A stretch of DNA of 64,000 nt from Certhia americana. Its lineage: Eukaryota; Chordata; Aves; Passeriformes; Certhiidae. Shown here piece by piece: positions 35,301 to 50,300 of the stretch (position 1 is the stretch's first letter; the number at the start of each line of letters is the position of its first letter). Under the pieces are notes generated by a model, which did no database searches, was not told where the DNA came from, and saw nothing but the letters and a program-made list of their open reading frames with translations. Location: assembly GCA_018697195.1 (NCBI GenBank), contig CM031861.1:937994-1001993 (forward strand). The letters are read 5' to 3'. The position numbers were made by a program, and so were the translations under genes.

Positions 35301-38300
35301 CAGTTTGTTCAGTGTTGTGACTCTTCCCAGATGGCCTGAGAAATGAGGATATGTGTGGGCAAACCAGCTGGTGTTGGAAAGAAGGGATTGGTACTCAACC
35401 CAAAGCATTCCTTACCCATTCCTTATGGAGATTGCTCTTATCTCTGAAAGACCCAGGATTTGCAAAGGGTGATCTGGAGGAAGAGGGGATTTATCTGGAG
35501 GAGAGATTAGGGAGATGGAATATCCACAGGAGCTGCTCTCTGTGCCCTCTCCTGAGGGATGGCCGTGGCACTTCCTTGAATTTGCTGGGAGCTGAACATG
35601 GGATTTTTCCTTGCTGTAATGGGGCCATGCCAAGCCATGGTGCTTACTCAGGATTCACCCCACTGGAGAAAAGGAACTTTGCCCCAGAGTTCTGGGTCAC
35701 CCTGCCATGCTTTTCCAGCCTGTGGGAATGCCTTGGGCAGGGCAGGGAGCAGGGACATCCTTGTGCAATCCCACAAGGACACGTTTGCCAGCTGGTCATT
35801 GATGAGAGGGTCTGTGCCTTGGGAATTGTGCTATGGGAATGGCATTGCCTTTTCCTCAAATGAAGGGGTTGCATCGTTTTGCCAAGTAAGCTGGAAATGC
35901 AGAAGGAATATCTTTGTGGAGAGGGCCTGTCAGAGTTCAATGCCCCACCTGGATATCAGTTGCCTATAGTGCTTTTACTTCTTTTTTTTTTAAACACGTA
36001 AGGAGAATAGGGAAAAATGGGCTCAAAGAGTGTTACCTGTCTCAGTAGAACTGCCCTAAACTAACTCCTGAGACACACATTTCCATAGGTTTAAGCAAAA
36101 AAAAAAAAAAGGTTTAATAATCGAAATAGGGCATTTGTGGAACTTCGCAAGCTCTGTAGAGCTGCTGGAAGCTTTGGAAACTTTGGGAACTTGGTCTTTC
36201 CTTCTGATTGGAAGGAAACCCCCAGATTTACTGAAGCTTTGTTTTTACAGAACCTGTGGTTCTGGTTCTCTGGAGGTCTGTGTTCTTGGGCTTCCTTGAG
36301 GAGGTGGCAAGGAGAAGGCACGTTGCTATTTTGGAGTGTCACAAGTCTGTATGGAAATTTAATCGGCATTGGGTGACTTCAGGGATGTGCCGAAGATGTT
36401 CGACTGCTCTAAGAATAGGGACTGTTTTATTAACTCTGAGAGTTTAAACAGATTTTAAAACATAACTCAGAGCTTAAAACCAACAGAGATATTTGTCTGG
36501 TTGGGTTTGACTTGAAGTTTTCCAAACCATCCATCTATCGCCAATAGTTTGCTTGTTACTTACAGTTATTATGTCAAATGTGGTTGTTTTTAAGTTAGTA
36601 TTAATTTTTCTCTTATTTTCTTGTGTCTTATTCTTTATACAAACCCTCTTCTGCTTTTGGAAGAAAGGGTTTGTTGTGCTGTTTGTCATATTTTCTTAGA
36701 ATTCCCAGGTGATGTGTTGGTTTATGGAGGGTACAGAGCTTTGATATCCATTTAAAAATCTCTTTTAGAAATGACTTAATGAACTTGCCATTATTTGGAA
36801 TAAAGAAATAATGAAAAAGTCACTGATGGGACTAATTAGGTTTGATGACAGATCCTTTCACCAGCAGCTGCAATTGATGCAACCTTTTTCACCCAAGGGG
36901 CAAACTGGACTGGCTCTCCTTTGGAATTTCGTTCCACTTAAGAGGACTGACCAAAATATTAATAAATAAATTCTTTGCATTGTGTTCCAGTGGTTGTGTT
37001 TAATGGAGTTGTTGCATCACTGGTGACAAACAAGCCATGGATAACAAGGGTGTGGTCTCTGCTTAAGCTGATTTTAATTTGTGGGAGATTGAATGAGGCC
37101 ATGGGCCGCCTGCTTCTGGGTGTTACTCTCTCCTTTTCACCCAAGGATCTGCCAGAATCTCCCCAAAAATGACATGTTTAAGCAATTTCCTTATATCATT
37201 TCTGTCACAGACTTCAGTTGGAAAATAAAAGCACTCATAGTCATTTCCTTGAGACACAGATCTGCAGTGTCTCAATGTGACAGGAGAATGACCTAGCATG
37301 AAAAAGAGAAGTTGGGATCAAACTTAATCCCATTAACAAGGAAAAAACCCTCTTTTTTGTGATCTGCAGTGCGGGAGAGCTTCACTTGCTCTCACTTGGT
37401 GTTTGAATTAGCAGGGCAAGGGCTTGTGTGAAAACAAACCTGATTTATTTCATTTCAGTCTCCCAGGGCTTGAGTGGGGAGAGAGCCAAATGTGTGGTGC
37501 AGAAAGGCAGAAAAATAAGCCACTTAATAATCCAGCTTTTTAACATTTTGAGATTTGTTGTGAGTTCTCTTCTTGGCCTTAGATATTTTTGTGCTCAGGT
37601 ACATCAGGCACTGCTTTGCAGAGTTTTTGATGTGAAAAATCCCAGATCTGGCTGCAGTTTTTACCCCCTTTGCTTCGGGCACGTTGCCCAAACTTCTGTG
37701 TGTAATTCTAAGGGGAAGATTCCCAGCTTAGCTCTTTTCAGCCTCCCAGGCTCCAGGCCAGGAGAACATAAGCCTTTCCATGTAATTCCTGCCTTGCTTA
37801 CCTTGCTGGCTTGTTCTTAGCTCGCCTTCCCCTGGTGTGTTATTTTAAAGTGTGTGTGGAGATGAAAACAATCCCCTTGTGCTGTTACATTTCATCCTGA
37901 TCTCTCGAACAAGCCCTTCCTTAAGGAGACCTGCTTCTTTTTGTGGAATTTTATTTTATTTTTAAACTCCCGAGCTGTGAGAAGACATAGTGTACATCCA
38001 TATTTCCTGGCTTTTTTTTCCTCTCTGAAGTGGATTTGTGTGATGCTGTGCTCCCTCTAATTGCTGTGTCACAGCTCACAGCTCTCTGGCAGAGCTGCCA
38101 ACTTGCTGTTTCCAGAAGTCAAGCTCTTCTCCAGAGTCTTTCATCCCAGCTCCTGGAATTCACGCTGTGCTGGAAGCACCTTTACCTTGAAAACCTACTA
38201 GGAGGGAATCTGGCAGCATCTGGAGATGAAAGCTGAGCTACAAGGGAAGTGATGAGAGAGCAGCCTCTTGTTTCTCCTTAAACAGGGCAGCTGGTTGGGT

Positions 38301-41300
38301 TTCAGGCTGATGGCTGTGGCACTGAAAATAAAAGGGGGATGGGATGCATGGAGCTCCCCAACACCATTCCTTCCTTCACTGTCCTACAAGATCCTCACAG
38401 GGAGGAACACAACTGAATCATCCTTGTGCTGGTAGAGGGGTGTTTGTCCAAGGAAGGATGTGTAATAACTGATTTTTTGGCAATTTGCAGGATCTGAGCC
38501 TATTGAAAAAGCAGCTGACTTGGTGTGGGTGTTCAGGTGATGAAATGGTAAGGTGGAATTCCTAGATTTAGTTTTGTAGCCTCTTCAAAAATAAACGACA
38601 ATATAAGAACTATATATAATACATAATACCTGTAACTCAACAACAATATATATAACTATGTAACAATAATGCTGTGGTAAGTTTCAAAACGAAACAAACC
38701 AGGGTGTGAGATACCAAAATAGCCTGGAGTTCATGTAACCATCTTGGTGTTCGCCATAGAATCCATTCATTATATCCACATGTAAATGCAGCGAGCAGGA
38801 GCGTGGTGTGATTGGAGCGTGGGTTCCTGCTGTCCTGCCTCCTGGGAGAGGCTGGGGTTTAGTTTTGCAGCTGCTGCAGGATCCAGGGCAGGCCCCACGT
38901 GAGTGCTGATGGCTGAATCACCTGTCCTGGCACCTGGGAAGATGCAGCTGCTGAGTAGGAGCTTGCAGCTCCCGAGGTTTTCCCTGGATTTTGGCGCACT
39001 GATTCCTTGCTAATTCTGGAAGTACTTGTGAGTCCTCGTGTTTTTCTCCCGGAGCTGGTGGTCCGTGTCCTCAGGACCACGAGGAAGGGGAGCCTTCAAT
39101 GCCAGACTCTGTTCTGGCAGGAGCAGAAGAGGATTGTGCCTGCTTATGAGGTATTGCCTGTGTTCCCAGTGGGATTGCAGGGATGCTGTGGAGGTCATGG
39201 GGTTTGGAGTAGGATGGAATTTTCATTCAATAGCACCCTTTCTTTGACTTTCAAAGCAGGTTTAGGTGGGTTACTGTAGGCTTGTTTAAAGGTGAGTCAG
39301 TGGATGGTTTGGAAATTCCAAGGTTTATTGTGCACTGAGCAACCTGAATATACAGACCTTGGCATGACATGGAGATGGGATGTGAGCTACTGTTACAAAA
39401 GAATATATAAAAAAAATGGAAAAGAGCCAAATATGTCATGTACAGACACCTTCTTTTACAGGTTTTCTCCTCCCTAAGCTTCCTTTTTCTGTGGGGTTTG
39501 TTTTATTAGTTTGTGTTAAGGGATGTTGTCCTCTAAACCAAAACTCATGACATGTCCTTTGGCCTTACATAGACAGAGTTCCTGTGCTTCCCAGCTGGGG
39601 CCAAAGGAGTTTTCCAATGAAAACAATGAGTTGCTTCTCATTAGGAAAGGAATTTTCAACTTGAAGTAAGAAAAGATGCAGACGTTGTAAGAATATTCTG
39701 TGTGGTGATCAGTGGGTGTAGGGTGTGGGTATCATCTGGCTGGGTGTGCTCTGGTCTCTCTCCTTCCATAGAATCACAGAATCCTGGAATGGTTTGGGCT
39801 GGAAGGGACATTAAAGTTCATCCTGTCCCAAGGGCAGGGACACCTTCCACTGGCTCAGGTTGCTCCGAGCCCAGTCCAACCTGGCCTTGGACACTCCCAG
39901 GGATAGGGCAGACACAGCTTCTCTGGGCAGCCTGTGCCAGAATTTCTTCCTGAGTACTTCACCAAAATCTCTACAAACCTCTGGGCTCACACGGATGGGA
40001 ATGTTTTACTGCTGTGGAACAGCCACCCAGCTTTGCTGACATGGCTTTTCCCAGAGAAACCCCTTGTGCTAAGCACACTGAAACTGTAGGAATATCCCTG
40101 GAAATCCAACATCTTGAGGTGGCATCAGAGTTCTTAAAGCAGCAACTGTTCTTATTCAGAGACTTCTAAATTTTTTTTTTTTTTTTTAAATGACTAGTTT
40201 TTATTGTGTAATTCCCATGTCTGCAGTGAATTCCCTTTGGTTGCTCTCCAGGGCCTGTTCCCTCAGCTGCAGTTTTGATTAGTAGGCTGTGAAATAGGGC
40301 AGCACTGTCAGGTGTGGACCTGCCAAACCTGGGGAGACACCTGGAGCTGTTTAGTCCGGGTGTTTGCACTGGGTACTGTTTTTTTCCAAGCTGCTGCTGT
40401 GATCACATGCACTGCTGCCACTGTAAGTTCTGCTCTCTGTGCTCTGCAATACAGAAAACCTGAATAATCCTGACTGCTGGCCCTGGTTTTGGCCTCCTGA
40501 GACTGCACTGGCAGGGGGAGATGTGAGTTTTCCTGCTTTTTAATGTCAGTTTTCTCTGTTCTGAATTTCAGGAGAGCTCATACCCTGACAGTCCTGTTCA
40601 TCCTCACATGTGCACTGGGCTACGTAACCCTGCTGGAAGAGACTCCCCAGGACACAGCCTACAACACAAAGAGGTGAATATCTGAGGAATATCTGAATAC
40701 TCCCAGGTGTGTTTTGGAAAAGGGACCTCCAGTGACCCCTGCACTCCTTTGTGGAAGTGTATTCCCTTAAGAAGTTAAAAAATCATTCATAAGTCTGTAA
40801 GCTTCTATGATGCTGATCATTGAATTTAATTTCTAATCAGGTTAGTGTCACTGTCAAGCCTGTGGCTGCTCTGTGGTGTGATTTAAAGCAAAATACAAAA
40901 AGCTTGCTAAAGCCTCCTGGCTGTGTTTCTTTGGCAAGGGTTCTGCTTCTGTTTCTCAAAATAGCCTTTTCTTAAAAATAACCTTTCCTTAAAATAACCA
41001 TCATTTCAAAATGCAGGGAGCTGTGTCTAAATTTTTCTGGTTCAAGTGATTTTTGTAAAATTCTGTCCGAGATTTCAGTACAAATTCTTGTTTGTTGTTG
41101 AAAATTGCTGTGAGAACGTGTAGACCAGAGGGAAGCTCTGGGGAAATAAGAATGAATCTTACATGTGTGGTCAATTCCTGCTGTAATTTAAACTGATTCA
41201 GTGTGATTGAATTTCTCCCCTTTTAAAATACAACAGGGAAGAAAAAGGAGGTAGGAAAGTAGTGTTTTAAAAAGTATAAGTATATTTTAAAAATATGCTG

Positions 41301-44300
41301 CAAAGCATCATTGCTAGAAGCAAGAAAATGTTTTCTACCAGTCTGGTTTCTTAAATATAATGAAATTTTTCCACTTGCTGTTGAAGGGTTTTTTTTCCTC
41401 TTCTTGTTCACATTTCTGAAGTGACTCAGGATATAGCATGCATTGTCCTGGAGATGCAGGAATTGGGGTATTTCCTGAGATAATCTAGGCTGTTGTTCTG
41501 GCAGTTACACAATGCCTGTGGATAATGGAACTCACACTGTGCCCCGCTGAGAGCTGGGATTTCACACGTGGGGGTGACATGGGATAAGCTGGAAGGTGTC
41601 TGGAGCTGGGAAAGGTTCTGGAAGGTTTCTGTGTGAACAAATGCCATTTTATTCCCAGTCATAATGAGGGAGGCTAGACTGGAAGGGTGGTGTGGCCTGG
41701 AATGGCCACTCAGAATTGGGAAGGGGAAAAGCTGAAAAAGAAGTGGTGACACATCCTTAGGGAGTAATACAGAGCTACGGTGACTCAGTGGAATATCTTA
41801 TTATTGAGCTTAGAGCCTCCACTGCCTTAATCAAAACAAACCCAGGGAAGATTAGTCAGCAGGTGGATCTTTTCTCTCAGGAAACATGAGTTGTTGTCTG
41901 CTTATCCAGTGCCCAGGTGTTAAAATCAATTTACAGCATCGTGTCAGGGAAGGGGCAGCAAATGGGCTCTGCCCACTCCTGCAGCTCTGCAACGTTTTGG
42001 CACAAAAATCCTTGAAAAGCAGCATCCTGAGGCTTGGACATGATCTTCCAAATATTCCAGGTTTCGTGTATCTCTGAACAAAAGGAGGCATTTCAGAGCA
42101 GGATGAGATGGGCACGATGTGCAGGAATATTTCCATAGCCCAGATAATCACAGATCTTGTATTTTTGCATCCATAATTTAAAATCCTGTATCCTGCCCAG
42201 ATACCTTCGTCAGTCCTAATGTGGAGCTTTGTTGTAATGTGCTTCCAAGCCTCACCCAGCACGAGGCTGTCCCTGTGTGCCGGTATTCCTCGGGAACACT
42301 TGGTGCCTAATGACCAGGAGGGGTTTTGTCACCAGGGAGCAGAGGCTGGAGCTGTCACGGGGTTTTATTTCCACCTCCTGCACACTGACAGTGGAGCAGT
42401 GTCTGGGGTAGGTGCAAAGCCTAAATACACACTTCCAAAGGCTCCAGCCTCCTTTGTTTCCATGCCTTGGCTGAGGTGCCCCTGTGAGCTGCAGTAGGTG
42501 CTCACAGCAGAAAATTGAGGTAAACTTCCCAAATTTGCTGTCTCTGTGTTTCCCGGACTGTGGTCATGCGATGGGTCCCACCTTTCCCCTGTAAAATCAA
42601 GATTGTCACCCTATGAAAGTGCTCCATCCGGTCACTGGCAGGAGCAGGGTGAGAGGTGGATTCGTGGAATCACTCACAGGAGAAGTGATGGACAGAACCC
42701 AGGTTGAGAGTAGGAGCCTCTGAGCTCACAGGGTGTGGTCTCTGTGGCTGAGATTGGTGTTTGCATCTGTTGCAAGACTTTTTCCATCTTGCAGCAGGGC
42801 GGGGCAATGGAACGATTAAAGGAGGATTGTTTGGGTTTGTTTTTTTTAAAGATAAGGTTGCAGGAGCCTTTTATATGTAAATGTAGTCAGAGTTCATTGG
42901 GATCATGCACGTGATCAAACTGGCCCTGGTGTAAGAACAGCGGAACATTTCCTTTGTTAGGCAAGGAGAGGTTGTGCTGTGAACCTGTCTGATCCATGAG
43001 AGCTTTATTCCCACACTTCTTCCATCCATGGGGATAGCTCATCCTGACTGACAGCTGTGACATTTTCCTCTGTTCAGCCTAGAATGAGCTCCAGCTCCGG
43101 GTGTAGCCAAATAAACACTGAGCACCCCCTCTGCATACCATGGAAGAAATCCCTAGCTCCCAAATATTTGGAATGCTGAGCAGGGTGTCTTGGGGAAAAA
43201 AAAAGTTCTTTTTTTTTTTTTTTTTCCATTAAAACACATTCAGGTTTAAAAACACGGTGTGCTTCGGGGCTGTATGTTGAATTTCCAGCTGGGTAATGTC
43301 TCTTTTGTGATGCTTTTTTACACAGCTCTTGGCAATCCTCGCATTCCACGGGGACAGATCCAGGGATATGTGGGTTTGCTGAACTGCTGCTACTGCTGTG
43401 GCTGAGCATCCAAAGGGAAATGGAGGTTGAAGGTGGCCAGAGCCTTCTTCCAGGGCTTGTGATACCCTGAGGGGGTTGTACCAGCTGTGCCAGCATGGAT
43501 CCAGCCCGGGAAGGGACAGGGAGTGGGAGCTGGCGCCTTGAGTCCCAGGACAAAGGGCCATACACAGCTCTGCATTGTCCTGTGTGTCTGAATCGACTCC
43601 CAGCACAAACAAGCGTTTGTTTGTGCTGGTGGAGCTGCTGCCAGGCTCTCCCTTTTTTTTTTTATTTGGTGAAGTGCTAAAATGATTTCTGTGGGCACAC
43701 TTTGCTATTTTGTACTTTCCTGATTTGCTGCTCAGGAAAATCCATTGGCTGTGTCCAGCCAGGTGAGGAGAGGAGAACCCCTCTCAGGTGCTGGAGCATT
43801 CCTGCCTCATGCCAGGCTGCTGCTTAGGCATTGGAAGCTTCCTAGGGATGTAGATTAATGATGATAAGAGGGAAAATTTAGTTACCCCTAAGGAAAAAAA
43901 AAAAAAAAAAAAAGAGCTGGTGTGGTTATTTATGCAAATTTGTATTTGCTTCCAAACTTCCTGTAGTGAACTTGAAGTAAATGAATGTATCTGGATCCCC
44001 AGCATATTTCAGCACAGATGCTCTTGAGCTGAGAGTGGGTTTTAAAGAAAGGAGCACAACTGAGCTCCTGTAGTGATTTGGATCCAGGATTTGAATTCCA
44101 GCTTTGGGAAGACAGCCCTCCCAAGCCCAGAGCAATGGTCTGACCCCTCAGTTCATGGCTGAGCTGGGATGAGATTGTCACATCACACAAGGTTGGAGCT
44201 TCCAGATGCAGCCAGGGACTCAAAATGCAGAATATTCTCATTATTGGAGGTCAGCTGAAAGGGTTTTGACCTCCAGACCTTTGGAAATCCCCATGGAACT

Positions 44301-47300
44301 GTCTATTCACAGATCCATTCAGCACCTGATTCTGGTGTGTTTTCCAGGGTTTAAAGCAAGCAAAATTACTGAGTTACATCTGTTAGTGAAACCCCACTTT
44401 TATTTTCAGGAAGCACAAACATTTATACTCAGAAGTGAGTGTTACAAAATAGTTTTTGTAAATCCTTTAGTCTTCTCTTTTGAAACATTTTCTGGCATGT
44501 TTAAAGCAGTAACAGTCTCCTGTTGCTTCTGGTTTGTAACATTTTCTCTCTGGCAGCAAAATTACTGGGTATTTTGTGTGACTTCTGCAGACTGAGCCAT
44601 TTTATTTGCAGTCAGGGGTTGCATCATTTTCTGCAAATATGGAATGAGCTCTTTCCCAGTTGTCCATCCTTTCAGCCAGCTCTTAAGCAGGTGATATGAG
44701 ACAGCAAGCAGGATCCAGTGGGAGTTGAGTTGCAGTAAAAAGAGCATTTTTGGATTGCTTTATGCCATTTAATCCATTAAAACTAAAGGAACATGCCCAT
44801 GATTGTAGGTCTTTGGTGTATTGGGCTTCTGGTCTGATAATTTATTTTTATTTGAAATCTCTGTTATGTTCCTTAGTCTCTGTGTTATTGTTCCAGCTCT
44901 TGAAATAGCAGCAGTGTGCTGGTGTGGTTTGGAAGGCTCCTGCTTGTCTTCAGTTGGTTAAGAAGCTGTTTTGGAGGGGTGACAAGTCTGACAGCTCCTT
45001 TTTAAATTCCATGGAAATCTAGTGGAGCAGTGAGAGCTGTCTCACTGCTAAATCCTGTGTGTCTTTGTGAGCCAGTGGGAATAAAAGCTGCTCCCAGAAG
45101 TGTTTGACTTGCTGTGATCCTCAGCCTTTTTTTATTTGGTTGTTTTTTCTGGATGGTGTCTGGATCCATTGAAGATGGGCACATTTAGCAGTTAAAAACC
45201 AAGCTTCCCACATCAAAGAGCATAATTTGCAGTCTCAGGAGAAAGATGAGGTGATAAACCGGGGTGTTCTGTTTTTCCTTCCAGAGGAATCGTCGCCAGT
45301 ATTTTGGTTTTCTTGTGTTTCGGGGTGACCCAGGCTAAAGATGGACCATTCTCAAGACCTCACCCAGGTAATTCATCTTGCTGGGCTCACCCAAATACTC
45401 CTGAGGAGCTGCCTGGTTTGTGAGGAAGGTAAATGTTTGTGTTGCCTGGAGAGCAGGTAAGTTGTAATTTCAATAATCACAGGTTCGTCAGCACTGCATG
45501 CTGATCATGGAGGCTCCCTCATAACCATCCTGCTGGGCTTCCATGGAGCCTGGAGATCTGTTTGGATCTCCCTGGTTTGGCTTCCTGTTGTTGGTAAAAG
45601 AGCTCTGTGAGAACTTCCAGGTTCTTATACCTGAAGTTCCCTTGTTTATCCTCATTTTTTTATCTTCTCTGTGCTGGAACTGCACTTGTCACCATGTATC
45701 CGGGGCTGGAGCGCTTCCCTAGCTCCATGTCCATTTTCCACAGGAGATTAGAGGCCCTTGATTAGGACATTAAAGGTTTCTTGTAAGACTGGAAGTCTTG
45801 AAAGTATTTGAAAGCACAACACAAACGTCTTCCAGGTAATGCAATAGCAGGTGAAACATGAAAATATTTAAATGGCTTTGGTCTTTTGCCTATTTTTAGA
45901 TGTGAATCACTGAAAGAGAAAGAATTAAGGGAATTTATACAGGCTTAAATAATATTCCTGAAAGCATTGGGCTCTCCTACAGCCAAATAAAGCTGGGGTT
46001 TATGCCAGAAATTTTACCCAGCAGTCACCCCACAACCCTCATCCAAAGCAGGTATGGTTCCCTCAGCACACCTCTGCAAACCTGGGGGTTTATTAAATTT
46101 GTCTTTCTTACTAAATACCAGGTTTGAGTCTTCCCTTCTGTTCCAGTTAATTGTGATTCCTTCTGTAAAATCAGTTGCTCCTTTTGAGGGCACCAGTGGC
46201 ACTTGGGTGCACCCAGGTTTTGGGGGTTTATCTGGGCTGGTTTTATTCCCTAGAACAAAGCAGGGAAGTTTGGCTTTTAGTCTTGCCCTCAGTGTAACAC
46301 CTCCCCACAACATTTTGGCATTGTTTTGAGCTTTCTGCTTTCAAGTGACCTCTCCAGAGCTGCAGGGTTATTTTGGGGATTTTTGTGATAACGTGATGCT
46401 TCCCAAATTCCCGGTTGCAGAGCATGGAGCTGTGTTAGGAGCTCCTCTGTCACTCCAGTCCCTTGGGATCATCTTCTCTGCTGTCCCTGCCTTCCCTGCT
46501 GCTCCTGCTGTGTGTCATTAACCTACTTTTCATTAAGGCCATTAAGGAAACTGATCCCAGCTACCACCTCAGTGGCACCTGTCCAGACTGGTGGCTTTAT
46601 TTCTTTTTTTGGCTGCCTTCTCAGCATTCCCAGCTTTAGCCAGGGGCTCATCCAGCTTTGCCATTTCCCTACTGATTCCATACCAGACCCTGTTTCCTCC
46701 AGTTTAATAATTTGCTACATGGGCAGGTACCAGTTGCCTCCCTGTAATTCAAAAATGTAGGATTGTCATGGAAATAAGTAGGTATGACTGTTCAGGCAAG
46801 ATTTCACCAGCTTGCCCTGCATTTATCCCATTTTCCACTGGCTTTGGTTCCATCCCCAAACCTTCAGGCGGGGGGGGGGGGGAAACACTGCTTTAGCCCC
46901 AGGAAACAGTACCATGCAAAGAACAGATCTTAAATTCTGCTTGAGGATCCATTTATTTATTGGCGGGTGAACAACCAAATTTGGGGAGCATTTCCTGCTA
47001 GAATTAATCCTGGATACAGTCAGCATCAGTAGCCTGTCTCCTTAGGATTTGCAGATAAGAGAGATTCTTCCTTTTCCCTGCCAGCTCCTTTTCTGGAGCC
47101 TGGTGTTGTAGGAGCCCAGGGATGCTTTATTGCCTCTGTCAAGATAACACATCCACGCTGTCATTCCAAAGAAATTTTCCATGACAGTTATTAATGCCCT
47201 GAGAAGCAGCTTTTAATGTTCCCAGCCTTTGCCAGAAGTTATTTTGACTTAATACATGGTGTGTGACCGGACAAGCTGTTCAGGGAGTAAATTGTGAGGG

Positions 47301-50300
47301 CCTGGAGTAACCTGTGGGATTGAGGGCTGGGATAGCTGGGAATGTGTTAGGCAGGGACCAGGCAAGGGCAGCACAGGTGACACTGGAAGGAGCAGCTCCA
47401 GGACAAGTGTCTTCCTTGGGAAAACAACCCAGAATTTTGTATTTTTTACTCATTTAGCCCCTCAGGCAGAGTGGGCCAAACTCTGAGCAGAAGTAAGGAA
47501 AGAGGCTGGTTGGATTCACCTTCCGCGGATATTCATGCCCTGTTCCCAAATCCCTGCAAGGCAGCAGTTTAATGTTTGATCACAGGAATCATTGGGTTAC
47601 CAGGTGTGTCAATGATTAGCAGAGACCTCCTTACTCAGGAGAAAAGCCCTGATTGGAGGGAGGCAAAATGACAAGTGAATTAAAGGAAAACAAGTATTGG
47701 AGATGTGCCAAAAATAACCTTACAGTTAAAGCTGAGCCTGACCCAGGAGGAGAGAGAACAGTGTTTGTACAGCCTTGAAAACATTTGGGGTACAGGTACT
47801 GAGAGCCTCTCGGGGACCTCTGTGAGCTGGGGAGAAACCACAGCACTAAATCAGAACCAGATCTCAAATCTTAATTATCTTTTTTTGCTGAGCATGCTCA
47901 GCAGCTGCCACAGCCCTGTGTACAGAGGGGAATAAAAGCTCAGACAAGGATTTAGATTTTTCTGCTTTCTGTGTCTACAGCACTTTCAAGACAGGTCTGT
48001 CACTTTGCTGACTGTGGGCAGTGTAAAATCTTTGGTTTGAGGTTTATGGGTTAGAAAAAATGGCATTTTTGATATCTGGCAGTGACATTTAAAGGTGGGA
48101 GAAGTGTAGTGATGAAAGGTTAATTCTCCCCGCTGGCTTGAATGTGGTGCTAGTTTGGGAAGAGGCTCCTTTCTTCCAAATAATCCTGTGACCAATGGAA
48201 AATAATTTTTTTGCTGTTTGTTTTTGTCAAAGCTGCATTCTGGAAAGGCAAGAGGGTGAAAGCTGAGGGAGAGCTCGAAACTGCTCTTTTCTGGGCCACA
48301 CCTGCCTCTTTATTTTTCCTTTTTTCTTTTTAATTTCCCAGAACTGTAAAACAGGTGATTTGATGAAATCAATTTAGCAGCTTTGCTGAGAAAAGGTCCC
48401 ACCTTCCACATTGTGGTCTCTTTTAATGATGATGTCAGAGACTGCTTTTAAAAATGTGTGGAGTTTGTTGGTATTTTTGGTTTCATTTTTTTTTCTTACT
48501 GTTTGTTTGTTGCTTTGGGTTTGGGGTTTTTTTTTAAAAGAATTTATTTCCTACTTGATGCTGAACTGGATAAAGACATGTTTTAGGAGAAAACATCTCC
48601 TGAGGAGCTCCATGGGGAATTGATTTGCTGTTCTGAGCTGATAGCTCTGTTTGTAAGCCTCTGTTTCATTCTTGTGTAATTTATGCCTGGCCCTTCTTTG
48701 AACATCAAAGTGCCTACATTGCCTTGGAATTAACAGAGAGAGATTCCCAAGCCAGGCCTGAGGGTCTTGGTTTCCTGGAAACCCCTGTTGGGATTCCTCT
48801 CCATGCCCCCATGGACCCGAGGAAGGAGAACTCCATTTATCACCAGGAAACACCTGAAGGCAGGTCTCATCCCAAGAGTGGTGTGTGACATTTTTGGAAT
48901 TTCAGTATCCAGAATGTGTCAAGTTTTCCTGAATTCCCTCGTGTGGAATTCTTGGTAGGGAAAAGTGCTGGAGCTGTGTCTGGCTATGCATCAGCCTCTC
49001 AGGGCAGGAAACAGAAACCCTGAGGGAACTCAGAGCGCAGAAATCACTGCACAGAGCAACAGCCAGGCTCTGGGATGGATGAGGGACATGGATGAGCCCA
49101 TGGAGCACAAAACCCCTGTCCAGGATGGCCTATGACCCGAGGGCTGAGCCTGTCAGGAGAGCTGGAAGTGTGTTCACACTGTAATTTGGGCAGCCTTTGG
49201 ATTCAGGTATCGCTGGGGTGTGCACAAATCTGTAATCACACGTCTGGGGATTCAGCTCCGAAGCAGCTGAACTTTGCATGGCATTTCTTATGGAGAGTCC
49301 CAGGTGATCTCAGAGGCCTTGCATCTAGCCCCTGCTGAACCTTTGGTCCACTTGTTTTTAATTTCATTCCAAGTGAAAGTGAAATTATCTCGGGGGTTTT
49401 GAAATGCTTTCTGCCCGGTGGGGACGTGATCTTGTCCTCAGGCTAAAAGCTGGGCTGCCAGACACGACTTGGGCCTGCCTTGGGTGTGTCTGGTGTAGCT
49501 GAGGTTGGACAGGTCAGGTCACCTGAGACCAGGGAGAAAGTTCAGGAAGGATTAGGTTCTCCTCCAAGGACTGCTAGAAAGCATTGCAGGTGGCACATTC
49601 CTTTCCTTCCCCTTCTTAACTGCTGTGTTTGTTGGGTTGAAGTGTTCTGGGTCTGGATCCCTTCTCCCAGATCCAGGTCAGTGCCTGGGCAATTCCAGCA
49701 AACTTACACAGCAGCCTGTGTGGGAGCTGAAGATCTTTTCTGGTTGTATCCATGAGGGAGAGTGGGGAGCACTGTGCTTGGGAGCTGGGAATTACAATTC
49801 CGTAATGGGAGCATCTCTTGAAATGGAATGGGTTTCCTGAGAAGCTGTGGCTGCCCCGTCCCTGGAAGTGTTCCAGGCCAGGTTGGGCATGGAACAACCT
49901 GGGACATTGGAAGGTGTCCCTGCCCGTGGCAGGGGGTGGAATGAGGGGGGCTTTCAGGTCCCTCACAACACAAAGCATTCCAGGATTCTGTGATATTGAA
50001 ATAAATGCATAATTAATTTATGGTTTGCTCCAAAGCTGCTGACATCCCCTGTGTCTCTCTGCAGCTTACTGGAGGTTTTGGCTGTGTGTCAGTGTGGTCT
50101 ATGAGCTCTTCCTCATCTTCATCCTCTTCCAGGTGAGTGACTGACACCTCCAGCTCCTAAATGCCACTTCATGTGGAGATCAACTCCTTTGTGGTGGTTT
50201 TTTTTCCTGCTGACTACAGGAGATGCTCGTTTTTGTGAGATGGAATCATTAGGCTGTTTAATGAGACTACGAGGCTGAGGGAAATGATAATACAAAAATA

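Larger units (their letters stand above)
45368..50064 (+). other. PTDSS2: PTDSS2 intron 3
   Basis: A 4.7 kb intron. It holds a G13 run at 46870-46882 and a CR1 piece near its 3' end; no other gene is recognised. Confidence 0.7.

Noticed and set aside
43894..43913. A20 run as the tail of a processed pseudogene
   Set aside because: No gene-like or retroposon body is recognisable upstream on either strand.
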